Part shown: in pieces, positions 43,842 through 54,568 of the stretch
How positions within the stretch are numbered: the stretch's first letter is position 1
Layout: each line of letters begins with the position of its first letter
NCBI RefSeq assembly: GCF_024436175.1
Contig: NZ_JANFQP010000002.1
Location: forward strand, 682,001-746,000
Direction of reading: 5' to 3'
Origin: Kaistella montana
GTDB lineage: Bacteria > Bacteroidota > Bacteroidia > Flavobacteriales > Weeksellaceae
Length of the DNA: 64,000 nucleotides
Notes under the pieces: model-generated
The model's input: the letters and a program-made list of their open reading frames with translations, nothing else
Database searches by the model: none
What the model was told of the DNA's origin: nothing
Made by a program: the position numbers and the translations under genes

Positions 43842-44443
43842 AGAATTAATTTGGTGAGATTATACTATTTCGTTACTGTTAATTTCAAATTCAATAGATG
43901 TAGTCAATAATTTTGCAAAAATAAAGTATAGAAAATGAAATCCCGAATATTTAACAGATTTTAATATTAATTTTTGTTATTAACTTGATGTGTATTCTGG
44001 AGTCAAAAATAAGAAATGATTGTTGAAGTGTGGTGAAAATCGGTGAGTTTTATTGACTTTCAATATAGTAAATTGAAAAATGCACCATTCAAAACTATAA
44101 ATGATTTTAAAAGAAACCTAAAAATTGGTTGAGTATAGATCATTGACAATAATCCTTACACAGTGTCACAAACAGTTTTTTTTAGAATGTTTAAATGTCC
44201 CCTTTTTGTCTTCAAAAAAGTTTAAGAAGATAGAAGTTTAAACTAAAACAGAATGTATGTACATAATAAATGCTAACGTCCCATATGGGTTGAAAATGGA
44301 GAAGGCTTTGTATTGTAATTTTGGTTTAACTTCATCGAAGAGTCAGTATTTAAAAATGCAAGTCAATATAAATAAATACCCATTGTTGCCTGATTTTCAA
44401 GATGCGATTCTTGGGAGCGTTTTGCAGTTTTATCAAAAATGTG

Positions 44444-44451
44444 TATATTTG
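44444..44451 (+). promoter_or_regulatory. Promoter of the rimP-nusA-infB operon
   Basis: TATATTTG at 44444-44451 has TTTG at 44421-44424, 19 bp upstream. It is the best consensus match in the window. The leader to rimP is about 66 nt. Confidence 0.75.
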
Positions 44452-44474
44452 CATCGGATTTACGGAAAACAATG

Positions 44475-44502
44475 AAAAGGCCTTCGCAAGAATGCCTTTT
44501 TT
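44475..44502 (+). promoter_or_regulatory. Terminator-like hairpin in the rimP leader
   Basis: AAAAGGC (44475-44481) pairs perfectly with GCCTTTT (44494-44500), and CTT/AAG adds three pairs inside the loop. The 3' arm continues into TT. It lies between promoter and start codon, so attenuation of the operon, possibly by NusA, is a reasonable inference. Confidence 0.55.
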
Positions 44503-44521
44503 CGTAACTCAAATTAAGGAT

Positions 44522-44989
44522 ATGGAATTTAGAAAAAAAATAGAAGAACTGCTACATCAGTTTTTAGCGGAAAGAACAGATTTGTTCCTGATTGATCTGA
44601 AATTTTCAGCCAGTGACGATATCACGGTAATCCTCGATGGAGACAGTGGTGTTACGTTGCAAGATTGTTTGGATGCAAGCCGCGCAATAGAATTCAATAT
44701 GGATCGCGAAGAGCACGATTTCTCCCTTCAGGTGATGAGTGCAGGGTTGAGTGAACCGCTCGCTACCCCGAGACAATTTAGAAAAAATATCGGTCGCGAA
44801 CTCGATATTCTCCTTGCGGATGCCACACAAATCGAGGGAGAACTCGCCAAAGTGGAAGAAGATCATATTACTTTGGTTCTGAAATACAGAAAACCCAAAG
44901 AAATTGGCAAGGGAAAAGTAGATGTAGTGGAAGAAAAAGAAATTCCTTACACCGACATCAAAAAAGCATTGGTGGCGATAAAGTTTTAG
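44522..44989 (+). CDS. rimP: Ribosome maturation factor RimP
   Basis: RimP assists assembly of the 30S subunit. I chose the ATG at 44522 (155 residues, the usual size). The open frame extends 40 codons upstream, but that part runs through the promoter and hairpin and reads as non-coding. Features are LFLIDLKFSASDDITVILDGD (N-terminal KH-like half), LQDCLDASRAIEFNMD and the VMSAGLSEPL motif, the usual VxSPGLxRPL with changes. A C-terminal SH3-like barrel follows. It is first in the conserved rimP-nusA-infB operon, with nusA 126 bp downstream. Confidence 0.95.
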   Translation: MEFRKKIEELLHQFLAERTDLFLIDLKFSASDDITVILDGDSGVTLQDCLDASRAIEFNMDREEHDFSLQVMSAGLSEPLATPRQFRKNIGRELDILLADATQIEGELAKVEEDHITLVLKYRKPKEIGKGKVDVVEEKEIPYTDIKKALVAIKF

Positions 44990-45115
44990 AAAAGAAAGGT
45001 TATTCGAAAGAATTTCCGATAAAAAATAATAGTAATTTCATTGTAGTGAAAAGGGTTTCGGCGCTTTTAACTTCTCCCGGCATCTTTCGGGAATTTAATA
45101 ATAAAATAAAAAATA

Positions 45116-46363
45116 ATGGACGGTTTAGCATTGATTGAAGCATTTGGCGATTTCAAAGAAGATAAAAACATCAGCAAGATTGATTTGATGGCGATTATTG
45201 AAGATTCACTGAAAACTTTACTTAGAAAAAGATATGATTCTGATGATCACTTTGATGTAATCGTGAATCCTGATAAAGGAGATTTTCAAATCTTTTTAAA
45301 CAAAACAATTGTTGAAGACGAAATGTCGGAAGACGATGATTTGGAAATTGAAATTTCCGAAGCTAAAAAGATAGATCCAACTTTCGAGGTTGGTGAAGAT
45401 TTTACTGAAGAAATTCCAATCGAAAAATTGGGAAGAAGAAGTATTCTTACTTTAAAACAAATTCTTGCTACAAAACTTCAAGAACATAATAACGCTGTTC
45501 TTTACGAAGAATTCCGTGATAAAATCGGAGAAATCGTAGTAGGAGAAGTTCACCATATTCGCCATAAACATGTGATTTTGTTGGATGATGAAGATAACGA
45601 GTTTATCTTACCAAAAGAAAATCAAATCCCTTCCGATTTCTTCAAAAAAGGAGAAAACGTAAGAGCGATTGTTGAAAGTGTAGATTTCAAAGGAGCTAAA
45701 CCACAGATTGTAGTTTCCCGTACAGCTCCGAAATTCTTGGAGAAACTTTTAGAACTTGAAATCCCTGAAATCCAGGATGGAACCATTATCTTGAAAAAAG
45801 TAGTGAGAATTCCGGGTGAAAAAGCGAAAATCGCTGTGGATGCTTACGATGATAGAATTGATCCGGTAGGAGCTTGTGTAGGAGTGAAAGGATCTAGAAT
45901 TCATGGAGTGGTAAGAGAATTGAAAAACGAGAATATTGACGTTATTCAATGGTCTAAAAACCCTGAAATCATGGTGAAAAGAGCATTAGGAAACATCACC
46001 ATCAATAAAATTGAAATCAATCCTGAAACTCAATACGCATTGGTGTATACACCAGTTGAAGAGATTTCAAGAGTGATCGGAAAGCAAGGACAAAACATCA
46101 GATTGGCTTCTTGGTTAAGCGGTTACGAAATTGATGTTTATAGAGAAGCTAATGAAGACGACGATGTAGAATTGAAAGAATTCGTAGGTACAGAAGAAGG
46201 CGATATCGAACAATGGATTATCGATGAGTTCGAAAAAGTAGGACTTACTACTGCGAAAAGCATCTTGGACAAAGAAACCGATGCACTATTGAAAATGGTC
46301 GATTTGGAAGAAGAAACCATCGAAGAAGTAAAACAGATTTTGAAGGAAGAGTTTGAAGACTAA
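45116..46363 (+). CDS. nusA: Transcription elongation/termination factor NusA
   Basis: NusA binds RNA polymerase and controls pausing, intrinsic termination and antitermination. The 415-residue protein has the N-terminal polymerase-binding domain (about 1-125), an S1 domain (about 133-200), and two KH domains (DPVGACVGVKGSRI near 245 and ISRVIGKQGQNIRLASWL near 320). A short acidic C-terminal helix region (about 365-415) follows. It lacks the full repeated C-terminal acidic domains of E. coli NusA, as in most Bacteroidota. A weak hairpin (45075-45092) lies in the 126-bp gap after rimP. Confidence 0.96.
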   Translation: MDGLALIEAFGDFKEDKNISKIDLMAIIEDSLKTLLRKRYDSDDHFDVIVNPDKGDFQIFLNKTIVEDEMSEDDDLEIEISEAKKIDPTFEVGEDFTEEIPIEKLGRRSILTLKQILATKLQEHNNAVLYEEFRDKIGEIVVGEVHHIRHKHVILLDDEDNEFILPKENQIPSDFFKKGENVRAIVESVDFKGAKPQIVVSRTAPKFLEKLLELEIPEIQDGTIILKKVVRIPGEKAKIAVDAYDDRIDPVGACVGVKGSRIHGVVRELKNENIDVIQWSKNPEIMVKRALGNITINKIEINPETQYALVYTPVEEISRVIGKQGQNIRLASWLSGYEIDVYREANEDDDVELKEFVGTEEGDIEQWIIDEFEKVGLTTAKSILDKETDALLKMVDLEEETIEEVKQILKEEFED

Positions 46364-46434
46364 GCCTTAAAAATATACATATTAAAGGAAAAGCATTAAC
46401 TTTACCGAAAATTAAATAAAAGTATAAATTATAC

Positions 46435-49308
46435 ATGCCCAAAATTAGATTAAACAAAGCGGTTAAGGAATTTAATATCTCGATGTCACGATTGGTAGAA
46501 TTTCTACAATCTAAAGGAATCGAGGTAGAAAATAACCCGAACGCTCAATTGGAAGAATCGGCATATTCTGCATTGGAAGCTGAGTTCGCCAAAGACGGTG
46601 AACAAAGAAAAGCTTCTCATGAGGTAGTGATGATTAAAGTTCCGGATGAAAAACTGGAAATTGAACCTTCAAAGCCTGAGGTAATAAGAGCCAAAGCTAG
46701 CCTGAGACCTGAAACAAAAGTTTTGGGCAAAATAGATCTTGAGCCTAAAAAAGATGAGGTTCAGGAAGAAGTGAAGCCAGAGCCGGCTCTGAAAGTAGAA
46801 GCAGCTCCGGAAGTGGAAGTTCCTGTAACTCCCGCACCTTCTGAAAAACAAGAATTCAAAGTTTTAGATAAAATCGATTTATCACAAATCGAAGGTCACC
46901 GACCGAAATCTTCTAAAAAAGAACCTTCTAAAAAAGAGGAAGAAAAGCCAGCTCCAAAAGCTGAGGAAACTCCCGCTTCAAAGGTTGAAGCTCCTGCGCC
47001 AGTTGCAGAAAAACCGGTAGAAAAACCAGCAGAAACTCCGGCTGAAGAACCAGTAAGCGATAAAATCGAAACGGTTTATCAGAAACTGGAAGGGGTTAAA
47101 ATTCTAAAGCAAACTGTTGATCTTTCCCAATTCAATAAGCCGAAACCTCAAGGCGGAGCCAACAGTGCTGCTGCGAAGAAAAAAAGAAAGCGTATTGAAA
47201 AGCCCAACACTCCGGGAGCTAATACTCCAGGCCAAGGCAATGCACAAGGGAACCGTCCACAAGGACAGGGTGGCAATCGTCCACCTTCACAAGGCGGAAA
47301 CCGTCCACAAGGACAAGGCGGAAACCGACCTGGTTACCAAGGTGGTGGCAACGCAGGAAAAGGAGGCAGCAGAAGAGGCGCACCGAGCATGCCTGTAGAA
47401 CTTACAGATGAGCAGGTAAAAAATCAGATTAAAGAAACCCTAGAAAAACTCACCAATAAAGGAGGGAAAAATAAAGGGGCAAAATACAGAAAAGAAAAAA
47501 GAGTTTACCGAAGAGAGCAAGATGAGCTTCAGCAAGAAATTGATGCAGCAGACAGAACGCTTAAGGTAACAGAATTTATCACCGTTGGGGAATTAGCGAG
47601 TCTAATGAACGTGAGCCCTACCGAAGTAATTTCTGCTTGTTTCTCGTTAGGAGTTATGGTGACCATGAACCAGCGATTGGAAGCCGATACCTTATTGCTA
47701 GTAGCCGATGAATTCGGATACAAAATTGAATTCTCTGATGCAGATCTTGAAGAATCAGCGATTGAAGAAGATACCGATACTGAAGAAGATTTATTGCCAA
47801 GAGCTCCGATTGTTACCGTAATGGGACACGTAGATCACGGTAAAACATCTTTACTCGATTATATCAGAAAAACCAATGTAATTGCCGGTGAATCCGGAGG
47901 AATTACCCAACACATTGGTGCGTACAACGTGAAATTGGAAAATGGTCAACGAATTACTTTCCTTGATACCCCAGGTCACGAAGCGTTTACCGCGATGAGA
48001 GCGCGTGGTGCACAAATCACCGATATCGCAATTATCGTAATTGCAGCGGATGATGATGTGATGCCACAAACGAAAGAAGCAATTTCTCACGCACAAGCAG
48101 CGGGAGTTCCAATGATTATCGCTTTAAACAAAGTGGATAAGCCAAACTCTAACCCAGACAATATCCGTCAGCAACTATCCGGAATGAATATTTTGGTAGA
48201 AGAATGGGGTGGAAATGTACAATCTCAGGAGGTTTCTGCTAAGTTTGGTAACAATATGGATGCTTTGCTTGAAAAAGTATTGCTACAAGCAGAAATGCTT
48301 GAGCTCAAAGCCAATCCAAATAAAAATGCACAAGGTGTTGTTATAGAAGCTTCATTAGATAAAGGAAGAGGTTATGTTGCTACCATGTTGGTACAAACCG
48401 GAACTTTGAAGGTGGGAGATTATGTCCTAGCCGGAAAAAATCACGGTAAAGTAAAAGCAATGCTCGATGAAAGAGGAAAACCATTGCAGGAAGCAGGTCC
48501 ATCTATCCCGGTTACAATACTTGGTTTAGACGGTGCACCTACTGCAGGAGATAAATTCAGAGTATTCGAAGACGAGAGAGAAGCGAAAACCATCGCAACG
48601 AAACGTGAGCAACTTCAAAGAGAGCAATCGATCAGAACCAAAAAACACCTTACATTGGATGAATTGGGAAGACGAATCGCACTTGGAGATTTCAAAGAAC
48701 TTAATATTATCCTGAAAGGGGATGTTGATGGTTCCGTAGAAGCGCTTTCCGACCAGTTGCAGAGACTTTCCACAGAAGAGATCAGTATCAACATTATTCA
48801 CAAAGGAGTAGGGCAGATTACAGAATCTGATGTGCTTTTAGCAGCGGCTTCTGATGCGATTATGATTGGTTTCAACGTGAGGGCGGGTGCCAATGCAAAA
48901 GATTTGGCGGATAAAGAAGAAATCGAAATTAGAACTTATTCTGTTATCTATAAAGCGATCGACGAGGTGAAAGAAGCGATGGAGGGAATGCTTTCTCCGG
49001 AAATTCAAGAACAAGTAATCGGAAACGTGGAAATCCGCGAAACCTTCAAAATTACCAAAGTAGGAACCATCGCAGGATGTATGGTGCTTACCGGAAAAGT
49101 TACCCGAAACTCGAAGATCAGATTGCTGCGTGACGGTATCGTGAAATTCGACGGAGAACTTGAAAGTTTGAAACGTTTCAAAGACGATGTAAAAGAAGTA
49201 ACCAAAGGTTACGAGTGTGGATTGAACATCAAAGGATACAACGACATCGAAGTTGGCGACATCCTAGAAGTATATGAGGAAGTAGCAGTGAAGAAAAAAC
49301 TGAAATAA
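46435..49308 (+). CDS. infB: Translation initiation factor IF-2 with long low-complexity N-terminal region
   Basis: This GTPase brings initiator tRNA to the 30S subunit. The 957-residue product starts with the conserved IF2_N helix domain ([17 protein letters not shown]). A long Lys/Pro/Glu-rich and then Gly-Asn-Arg-Pro repeat linker follows (about residues 60-320). A second IF2_N-type domain lies near 375-440, and the G domain has G1 GHVDHGKT at 464-471, DTPGHEAF and NKVDKP. Domains II-IV complete it. The linker repeats (GNRPQGQG units) are predicted to be disordered. It is last in the operon and is followed by a strong terminator. Confidence 0.98.
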   Translation: MPKIRLNKAVKEFNISMSRLVEFLQSKGIEVENNPNAQLEESAYSALEAEFAKDGEQRKASHEVVMIKVPDEKLEIEPSKPEVIRAKASLRPETKVLGKIDLEPKKDEVQEEVKPEPALKVEAAPEVEVPVTPAPSEKQEFKVLDKIDLSQIEGHRPKSSKKEPSKKEEEKPAPKAEETPASKVEAPAPVAEKPVEKPAETPAEEPVSDKIETVYQKLEGVKILKQTVDLSQFNKPKPQGGANSAAAKKKRKRIEKPNTPGANTPGQGNAQGNRPQGQGGNRPPSQGGNRPQGQGGNRPGYQGGGNAGKGGSRRGAPSMPVELTDEQVKNQIKETLEKLTNKGGKNKGAKYRKEKRVYRREQDELQQEIDAADRTLKVTEFITVGELASLMNVSPTEVISACFSLGVMVTMNQRLEADTLLLVADEFGYKIEFSDADLEESAIEEDTDTEEDLLPRAPIVTVMGHVDHGKTSLLDYIRKTNVIAGESGGITQHIGAYNVKLENGQRITFLDTPGHEAFTAMRARGAQITDIAIIVIAADDDVMPQTKEAISHAQAAGVPMIIALNKVDKPNSNPDNIRQQLSGMNILVEEWGGNVQSQEVSAKFGNNMDALLEKVLLQAEMLELKANPNKNAQGVVIEASLDKGRGYVATMLVQTGTLKVGDYVLAGKNHGKVKAMLDERGKPLQEAGPSIPVTILGLDGAPTAGDKFRVFEDEREAKTIATKREQLQREQSIRTKKHLTLDELGRRIALGDFKELNIILKGDVDGSVEALSDQLQRLSTEEISINIIHKGVGQITESDVLLAAASDAIMIGFNVRAGANAKDLADKEEIEIRTYSVIYKAIDEVKEAMEGMLSPEIQEQVIGNVEIRETFKITKVGTIAGCMVLTGKVTRNSKIRLLRDGIVKFDGELESLKRFKDDVKEVTKGYECGLNIKGYNDIEVGDILEVYEEVAVKKKLK
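47248..47350 (+). repeat. Tandem repeats coding for GNRPxGQG units inside infB
   Basis: Four imperfect units, about 24-30 bp each, code for [12 protein letters not shown] octapeptides ([32 protein letters not shown]). This is a site where unit number may vary between strains. Confidence 0.8.
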
Positions 49309-49334
49309 CGACCTTTAAAAATTACTATAATAAG

Positions 49335-49361
49335 AACCTGCTTTTACGGCAGGTTTTTTTT
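49335..49361 (+). terminator. Terminator of the rimP-nusA-infB operon
   Basis: AACCTGC (49335-49341) pairs with GCAGGTT (49349-49355) around a 7-nt loop. Eight Ts follow. Confidence 0.9.
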
Positions 49362-49551
49362 GTTTTAAAAAAAATGTAAAAAAAGCAAATTATTTTATTT
49401 TTAACACATTTTTAGAATGTTTGGTTATATTGTAATTTTCTAAAGAATTGTTTGTTTTTTTAGTCGTTAATCTCTTTAAACCCTTATTAATACTGTATTT
49501 TTGGTTTTGCAATGACGACTTTTTGGGTTTGTTAATGTTAATTTTAATTAA

Positions 49552-49559
49552 CATATTTG
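49552..49559 (+). promoter_or_regulatory. Promoter of the first SusC-SusD pair
   Basis: CATATTTG is one base off TAnnTTTG. TTTG at 49528-49531 lies 20 bp upstream. The box and the following about 35 bp are nearly the same as those before the second pair (54561-54568). Confidence 0.6.
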
Positions 49560-49585
49560 CTTGATATTATTAAAAATGTGTTAAT

Positions 49586-52510
49586 ATGAATTTAAAATTT
49601 AAAGCTTTAACTGCTGGTGTTTTGTTCTTTACAGGACAAGCAGTGATGGCGCAAAAAGATTCGCTAAAAACGAAAAACATTGATGAGGTTGTTGTCGTAG
49701 CTTTTGGTAAGCAAAAGAAAGAAGCAATTACCGGATCAGTTACGACTATTGATAATAAGGTTATTGCTACACAACAGGCGCCAAGTATTACTTCAGCGCT
49801 TCAAGGTACTGCTGTAGGTGTAAATGTTATTACTTCTGGAGGTCAGCCAGGAGATAACCCTTCCATCTATATTAGAGGGGTTGGATCTATTAACTCAAGT
49901 ACTCAGCCTCTAATCATTTTAGATGGTTCACCATTTAATGGAAATATCAATAATATCTCTCAGGATCAGGTCGAGTCAATGACGGTGTTGAAAGATGCAG
50001 GTGCAACAGCACTTTATGGTTCAAGAGCTTCCAACGGTGTAATTATTATTACGACCAAAAAAGGAAGATTGAATGCAAGACCACAAGCTACCATGACATC
50101 ATTAATTGGTGTTGGTATGCCCGCTGTAGAATTGCATGAAACTTTGGGAGCTGCTGATTATATGCAGTACTCTTGGCAAGCGATAAAAAATGCAAAAAAA
50201 GCAGCAGGAGATGCAAATCCTGGTCAGGCTGCGACCAATACTTTAATCGGAAGTTTGGGATACAATCCATATAATGTTGACACTCCTATTGATGCAAACG
50301 GTAATTTAGTAGCGGGCGCTAATTTAATGTGGGATACAAATTGGGAAAAGGAAATCTTAAATAAAGCTGCTTTTAAACAAGAGCATAGATTTAACATCAG
50401 CGGTGGAGATGCTAAAACCACTTATTTCTTAGCAGCAGATTACTTAGATTTAAGTGGTTCTGTTAAAACATCTCAATTTGAGCGTACCGGAGTAAGATTA
50501 AACCTTGAATCGAAAGTAACCGATTATTTAAAGGTGGGAATGAATTCATCTTACAGTGCGTCAACATCAAGTTTGCCAATCCAATCTGGAAGCACTTATG
50601 GAAGTTCTATTCAGTGGATTTACAGTTTAGCTAACATCTACCCACTTTACAGAAGAGATGCTAATGGTGGTTTGATTAAAGATGGTTTTGGTAATACTAT
50701 TTATGATTATGGTGCTAATGGTGCTGCACTCTTAAATTCCCAAAGACCTTTGTTTGAGAATGAAAACGCTGTAGGTGCACTCTATAATAATTATGACATT
50801 GTAAAGAGAAGCAATTATGTCGTAAATGGTTTTGGAGAAATTGATTTCACCAAAGATTTGACATTCAGATCACAACTTTCTTACGAACAGTTTATGTTTG
50901 ATGAAAAGGCTTATGATAATTACGCTGTAGGATCAGCTGCTTCAGTAGGTGGACGTGTATCTCAAACCAGAGCAATAGGTAAAACCATCAACTTTACCAA
51001 CAGTTTAAACTACGATAAAAAATTTGGAGATCACACGATCGGTTTACAAGGAGTTTATGAAGTATATCAGTATACTTACGATTACTTGCAAGCACAAGGA
51101 ACAGGTTTCTTGCCAGGAAATGATGTGCTAAATACCTCTACAACTCCTGAAAGCATTGGAGGTTATGTGAACAGAGAAAGATTGGTTCGTTATTTAGGAC
51201 GTGCTACTTATAATTTCCAAAACAAATATTTCTTAGAAGGAACATGGAGTAGCGATAGTTCTACCAAGTTTTCCCCTGATACCAGAAGAGGCGAATTTTA
51301 TGGTTTAGGTGCTTCGTGGGTTATTTCTAAAGAAGGATTCTTGGCAGACAGTAATAACATCAATTTATTAAAACTTAGAGCTTCTTATGGAGAGCTGGGT
51401 AATAATAAAATTATCAGAGATGGAGCGGAAAGTTATTTCCCTTACCAAACCTTATTCTCTGCAGGTAATAATCAATTGGGGCAAACAGGAGTTATCTTGG
51501 ATTCACCAGCAAATTATGATTTAACATGGGAAGCGAGTGTTACTACTACAATAGGTTTGGATTTCGGATTATTCAAGAACAGACTTACAGGGAATGTTGA
51601 TTATTTTAAAAGAGAGTCCAAAGATCTTATCTATTCAAGACCAACACCAGGTTCTGTAGGAAACACTACTTATCTAGATAACATTGGTGCCATCGAAAAT
51701 TATGGTTGGGAGCTTAACCTAAGTTCAAAAAATATTAACACCGATACATTCACTTGGACTACCAATTTTAATATATCAACCTATAAAAACAGATTGACAG
51801 AACTCAATCAAGCTTCTTTCCAAAATGGGACAAAAAGATATGAAGTTGGAAGATCGATCTTCGATTTCTATATCCCAGAATGGGCAGGGGTAGATTCTCA
51901 AACAGGAATGGGAACCTGGTATATTAATGATGTTGATGCAGCAGGCAATGTAATTGGAAGAAAAGTTACTACTGATTATAACCAAGCGAATTTGGCTGAA
52001 AACAAAGTGTATTCAGGAAGTTCAATTCCTGACTTCTTTGGAGGTTTAACCAACTACTTCAGAGTGGGAGCAATTGATTTGAATGTATTATTCAATTATA
52101 GTTTTGGTAGCTATGTATTTGATTCCTCTTATCAAGCATTAATGGCAGGATTCTCTAGACCAGGTTATCAGCAGTCGGTTGATATTAAAGATGCATGGCA
52201 AAATCCTGGAGACATTACAAATGTTCCAATGAATATTCAGACTCAAAATAACAATAATGCTACATCAACTCGTTTCTTGTTTAAGAACGATTATGTAAGG
52301 TTGAAATCTTTAACATTAGGTTATAATATTGACAAAAATATGCTAGAACCTTTTGGAATCAACCAGTTCAGAATTTTTGTTCAGGGAGATAACGTATGGA
52401 CTTGGCAATCACACAAAGGTATTGACCCTGAACAGTCGATTTCCGGAACTACAGATAACAGATCTTATCAATCAAGAAATTTATCTTTAGGGGTAACAAT
52501 CGGATTCTAA
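49586..52510 (+). CDS. SusC/RagA-family TonB-linked outer membrane transporter (pair 1)
   Basis: A 974-residue outer membrane importer. It has a signal peptide (MNLKFKALTAGVLFFTGQAVMA), a TonB-box-like IDEVVVVAFG, and a plug (about 50-160) with the SusC hallmarks PSIYIRGVGS, LIILDGSPF and VLKDAGATALYGSRASNGVIIITTK. The barrel ends in Phe (LGVTIGF). It lacks the N-terminal carboxypeptidase-like domain found in many SusC proteins. The partner SusD gene lies 31 bp downstream. No glycoside hydrolase, FecR or ECF sigma gene is nearby, so the glycan or peptide substrate is unknown. Confidence 0.95.
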   Translation: MNLKFKALTAGVLFFTGQAVMAQKDSLKTKNIDEVVVVAFGKQKKEAITGSVTTIDNKVIATQQAPSITSALQGTAVGVNVITSGGQPGDNPSIYIRGVGSINSSTQPLIILDGSPFNGNINNISQDQVESMTVLKDAGATALYGSRASNGVIIITTKKGRLNARPQATMTSLIGVGMPAVELHETLGAADYMQYSWQAIKNAKKAAGDANPGQAATNTLIGSLGYNPYNVDTPIDANGNLVAGANLMWDTNWEKEILNKAAFKQEHRFNISGGDAKTTYFLAADYLDLSGSVKTSQFERTGVRLNLESKVTDYLKVGMNSSYSASTSSLPIQSGSTYGSSIQWIYSLANIYPLYRRDANGGLIKDGFGNTIYDYGANGAALLNSQRPLFENENAVGALYNNYDIVKRSNYVVNGFGEIDFTKDLTFRSQLSYEQFMFDEKAYDNYAVGSAASVGGRVSQTRAIGKTINFTNSLNYDKKFGDHTIGLQGVYEVYQYTYDYLQAQGTGFLPGNDVLNTSTTPESIGGYVNRERLVRYLGRATYNFQNKYFLEGTWSSDSSTKFSPDTRRGEFYGLGASWVISKEGFLADSNNINLLKLRASYGELGNNKIIRDGAESYFPYQTLFSAGNNQLGQTGVILDSPANYDLTWEASVTTTIGLDFGLFKNRLTGNVDYFKRESKDLIYSRPTPGSVGNTTYLDNIGAIENYGWELNLSSKNINTDTFTWTTNFNISTYKNRLTELNQASFQNGTKRYEVGRSIFDFYIPEWAGVDSQTGMGTWYINDVDAAGNVIGRKVTTDYNQANLAENKVYSGSSIPDFFGGLTNYFRVGAIDLNVLFNYSFGSYVFDSSYQALMAGFSRPGYQQSVDIKDAWQNPGDITNVPMNIQTQNNNNATSTRFLFKNDYVRLKSLTLGYNIDKNMLEPFGINQFRIFVQGDNVWTWQSHKGIDPEQSISGTTDNRSYQSRNLSLGVTIGF

Positions 52511-52541
52511 CAGAATATTAATTATAAATTATATATAAAAT

Positions 52542-53972
52542 ATGAACAATTTTAAAACATATATTATAGCGCTTTTCGCGATATTATTTACCGTTCAGTC
52601 TTGTCGTGAAGACTATTTGAACGATCCTCAACCAACTACCAGTGTATCACCTGATGTTGTATTTGGATCTAAAGAAGGTGCAACTGCATTTATCGCAGGG
52701 ATTTTAAGAAACACTCGTGCGCAGTTTACTGCTACAGACACCGGTAACTTGGGGTCTATGTATTTCGCAAGAACGAATAAAGGAAATGATGTTGTAAATT
52801 CAGGAAGCTGGTTCGGATCAGATTATGAAAATAACAACAGAGAGCCTAACTACAGAAGAACTGCATTTACTTGGAACTTCTTGTATTACTTAATTAACCA
52901 GACCAACGCTTTAATTGAAGGAGTAGAGGGGAGTACAGCAATTGCTGAATCCGATAAAGGACCTTTGTTAGGACAGGCCTACGCAATGAGAGCTTTCTTT
53001 TATTTTGAATTAAGTTTGGAATTCCAACATACTTATAAATTCGATACAAGTTTGCCAGCGCCGCCGATTTATGATAAACCAAGCCAATTAGAAGGGAAGC
53101 CAATGTCTACACAAGCTGAAATGTATGCATTCATTCTATCTGATATTGAAAAATCTATTCAAATTGGTTCTTCTGAAAGAATGAATAAATCATATTTCAA
53201 TAAAGAGGTGGCACATGGAATTGCCGCAAGAGTATATCAAGTTATGGGGAACTGGCCTAAAGCTGCTGAACATGCAAAAGCTGCTTATGGTGGGAATGTA
53301 AATGCAGCTCTTTCGCCGGACGTTTATAAAAATGGTTTTGACGATATGGATGCAGGGAATGAATGGATGCTTGCAAGTCCACAGACTGATGATCAGTCTG
53401 CATATTACTATACTGCGCCACACGGATTCTTTACTCAAACTGAATCTGCATACAATAATACCTACATCAATAAAAACTTCAAAAACCTTTTTACAAAAAC
53501 AGATGTTCGTAATACTTTTGTTACTACAGCAAGAACTGATTACAGACAGGTATATACCAAGAAGTTTGTATTTTCTTTCCATGCTGATGTGCCATTGATG
53601 AGAACCGCTGAGATGATTCTTATTGAAGCAGAAGCATTATACTACTCAAATCCTGCAGCAGCACATGCACTATTGTATGCGCTTCAAGTAAACAGAGATC
53701 CTGCCGCTGTTAAATCAGCAAATTTAGGACAAGCATTATTAGATGAAATTATGGTAGAAAGAAGAAAGGAACTTTATGGAGAGATTGGTGTGGAATGGTA
53801 TGATGCCAAGAGACTTCGTAAAGGTCTACCAAGAGATCAAGGAGGTGTTCACCGTTTGCCAATGACATCAAATCCTTTGATGCCGGATGATAAAAGATTT
53901 TTCTTGAAAATACCACAGTCAGAAATCGATGCAAATCCAAATATCCCATCAAGTATAAATAATGATAGATAG
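52542..53972 (+). CDS. SusD/RagB-family surface lipoprotein (pair 1)
   Basis: A 476-residue substrate-binding lipoprotein that forms the lid over the SusC barrel. The lipobox is FTVQSC, with the Cys near residue 21 followed by REDYLNDP, an acidic export signal. TPR-type helices of the SusD fold are visible: GPLLGQAYAMRAFFYFELSLEF, then YFNKEVAHGIAARVYQVMGNW. The conserved C-terminal EIMVERRKELYGEIGVEWYDAKRLRKG segment marks the end of the fold. It is co-transcribed with the SusC gene upstream. A strong GAAA-loop terminator follows. Confidence 0.94.
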   Translation: MNNFKTYIIALFAILFTVQSCREDYLNDPQPTTSVSPDVVFGSKEGATAFIAGILRNTRAQFTATDTGNLGSMYFARTNKGNDVVNSGSWFGSDYENNNREPNYRRTAFTWNFLYYLINQTNALIEGVEGSTAIAESDKGPLLGQAYAMRAFFYFELSLEFQHTYKFDTSLPAPPIYDKPSQLEGKPMSTQAEMYAFILSDIEKSIQIGSSERMNKSYFNKEVAHGIAARVYQVMGNWPKAAEHAKAAYGGNVNAALSPDVYKNGFDDMDAGNEWMLASPQTDDQSAYYYTAPHGFFTQTESAYNNTYINKNFKNLFTKTDVRNTFVTTARTDYRQVYTKKFVFSFHADVPLMRTAEMILIEAEALYYSNPAAAHALLYALQVNRDPAAVKSANLGQALLDEIMVERRKELYGEIGVEWYDAKRLRKGLPRDQGGVHRLPMTSNPLMPDDKRFFLKIPQSEIDANPNIPSSINNDR

Positions 53973-53996
53973 TCTATCTAAAAACTTTATATAAGC

Positions 53997-54030
53997 AAGC
54001 CGTTCCAAGAAATTGGGACGGCTTTTTTAT
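53997..54030 (+). terminator. Terminator after SusD (pair 1)
   Basis: A 12-bp stem (53997-54008 with 54013-54024, one G-T pair) has a GAAA tetraloop and is followed by Ts. Confidence 0.92.
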
Positions 54031-54560
54031 AATCATAATTATTAAGATGTGGACTGTGTTGATAACAAATTCAAATTCCCTTTATATTCCAAAAAAGATT
54101 GAAGTAAATACGAGAATAAAATTTCTCCTATCAATTTTTAATTACAGGTTTATATAACTGGAGTGTTAAAAAGTAAATCAACTATGAACGATGAATTCTG
54201 TAGATAAAATAAAAATAGTTTTTTTTCATAAACTGTACCAGTTCATGTTAAACTGTATGGATTTGTTATTCTATTACAGGAATTATTATCATGATCTGAT
54301 TATTCTGTTTTTTTTTAGGTTGTTTTTATTAAAACCAATTACAAAGAAGTAGAGCTAAGAAAGCAACTGATTCAAGTATCATCAATCGTGCTTGTAATGG
54401 GAGGTTGGAGAAAATTTTGTTATTTTTATATTTTGTGTATTTTAACATATAAAGTTATTTATCTTCAAAAAACAGCAATATAAATTAACAGAATGCTAAT
54501 GTTTTTTCGTAAAACTTCATGATTTGGATATTTTGATTTGGTAGTGTTAAAAAAAATTAA

Positions 54561-54568
54561 CATATTTG
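54561..54568 (+). promoter_or_regulatory. Promoter of the second SusC-SusD pair
   Basis: CATATTTG with TTTG (54537-54540) exactly 20 bp upstream, the same as for pair 1. The leader of 27 nt is also alike. Confidence 0.6.

Larger units (their letters stand above)
43842..44521. other. 680-bp divergent intergenic region
   Basis: It separates the carbonic anhydrase group (minus) from the rimP operon (plus). It holds a possible anhydrase promoter box (43916-43923), the strong rimP promoter (44421-44451) and the rimP leader hairpin. A 72-codon open frame at 44257-44475 overlaps the promoter and looks spurious. The rest (about 43930-44400) is AT-rich, and I see no gene or known RNA in it. Confidence 0.6.

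Noticed and set aside
44257-44475. 72-codon frame upstream of rimP
   Set aside because: It overlaps the rimP promoter and leader hairpin and has no protein features.
44402-44521. 40-codon upstream extension of the rimP frame
   Set aside because: It runs through the promoter elements and the hairpin; RimP homology begins at the ATG at 44522.
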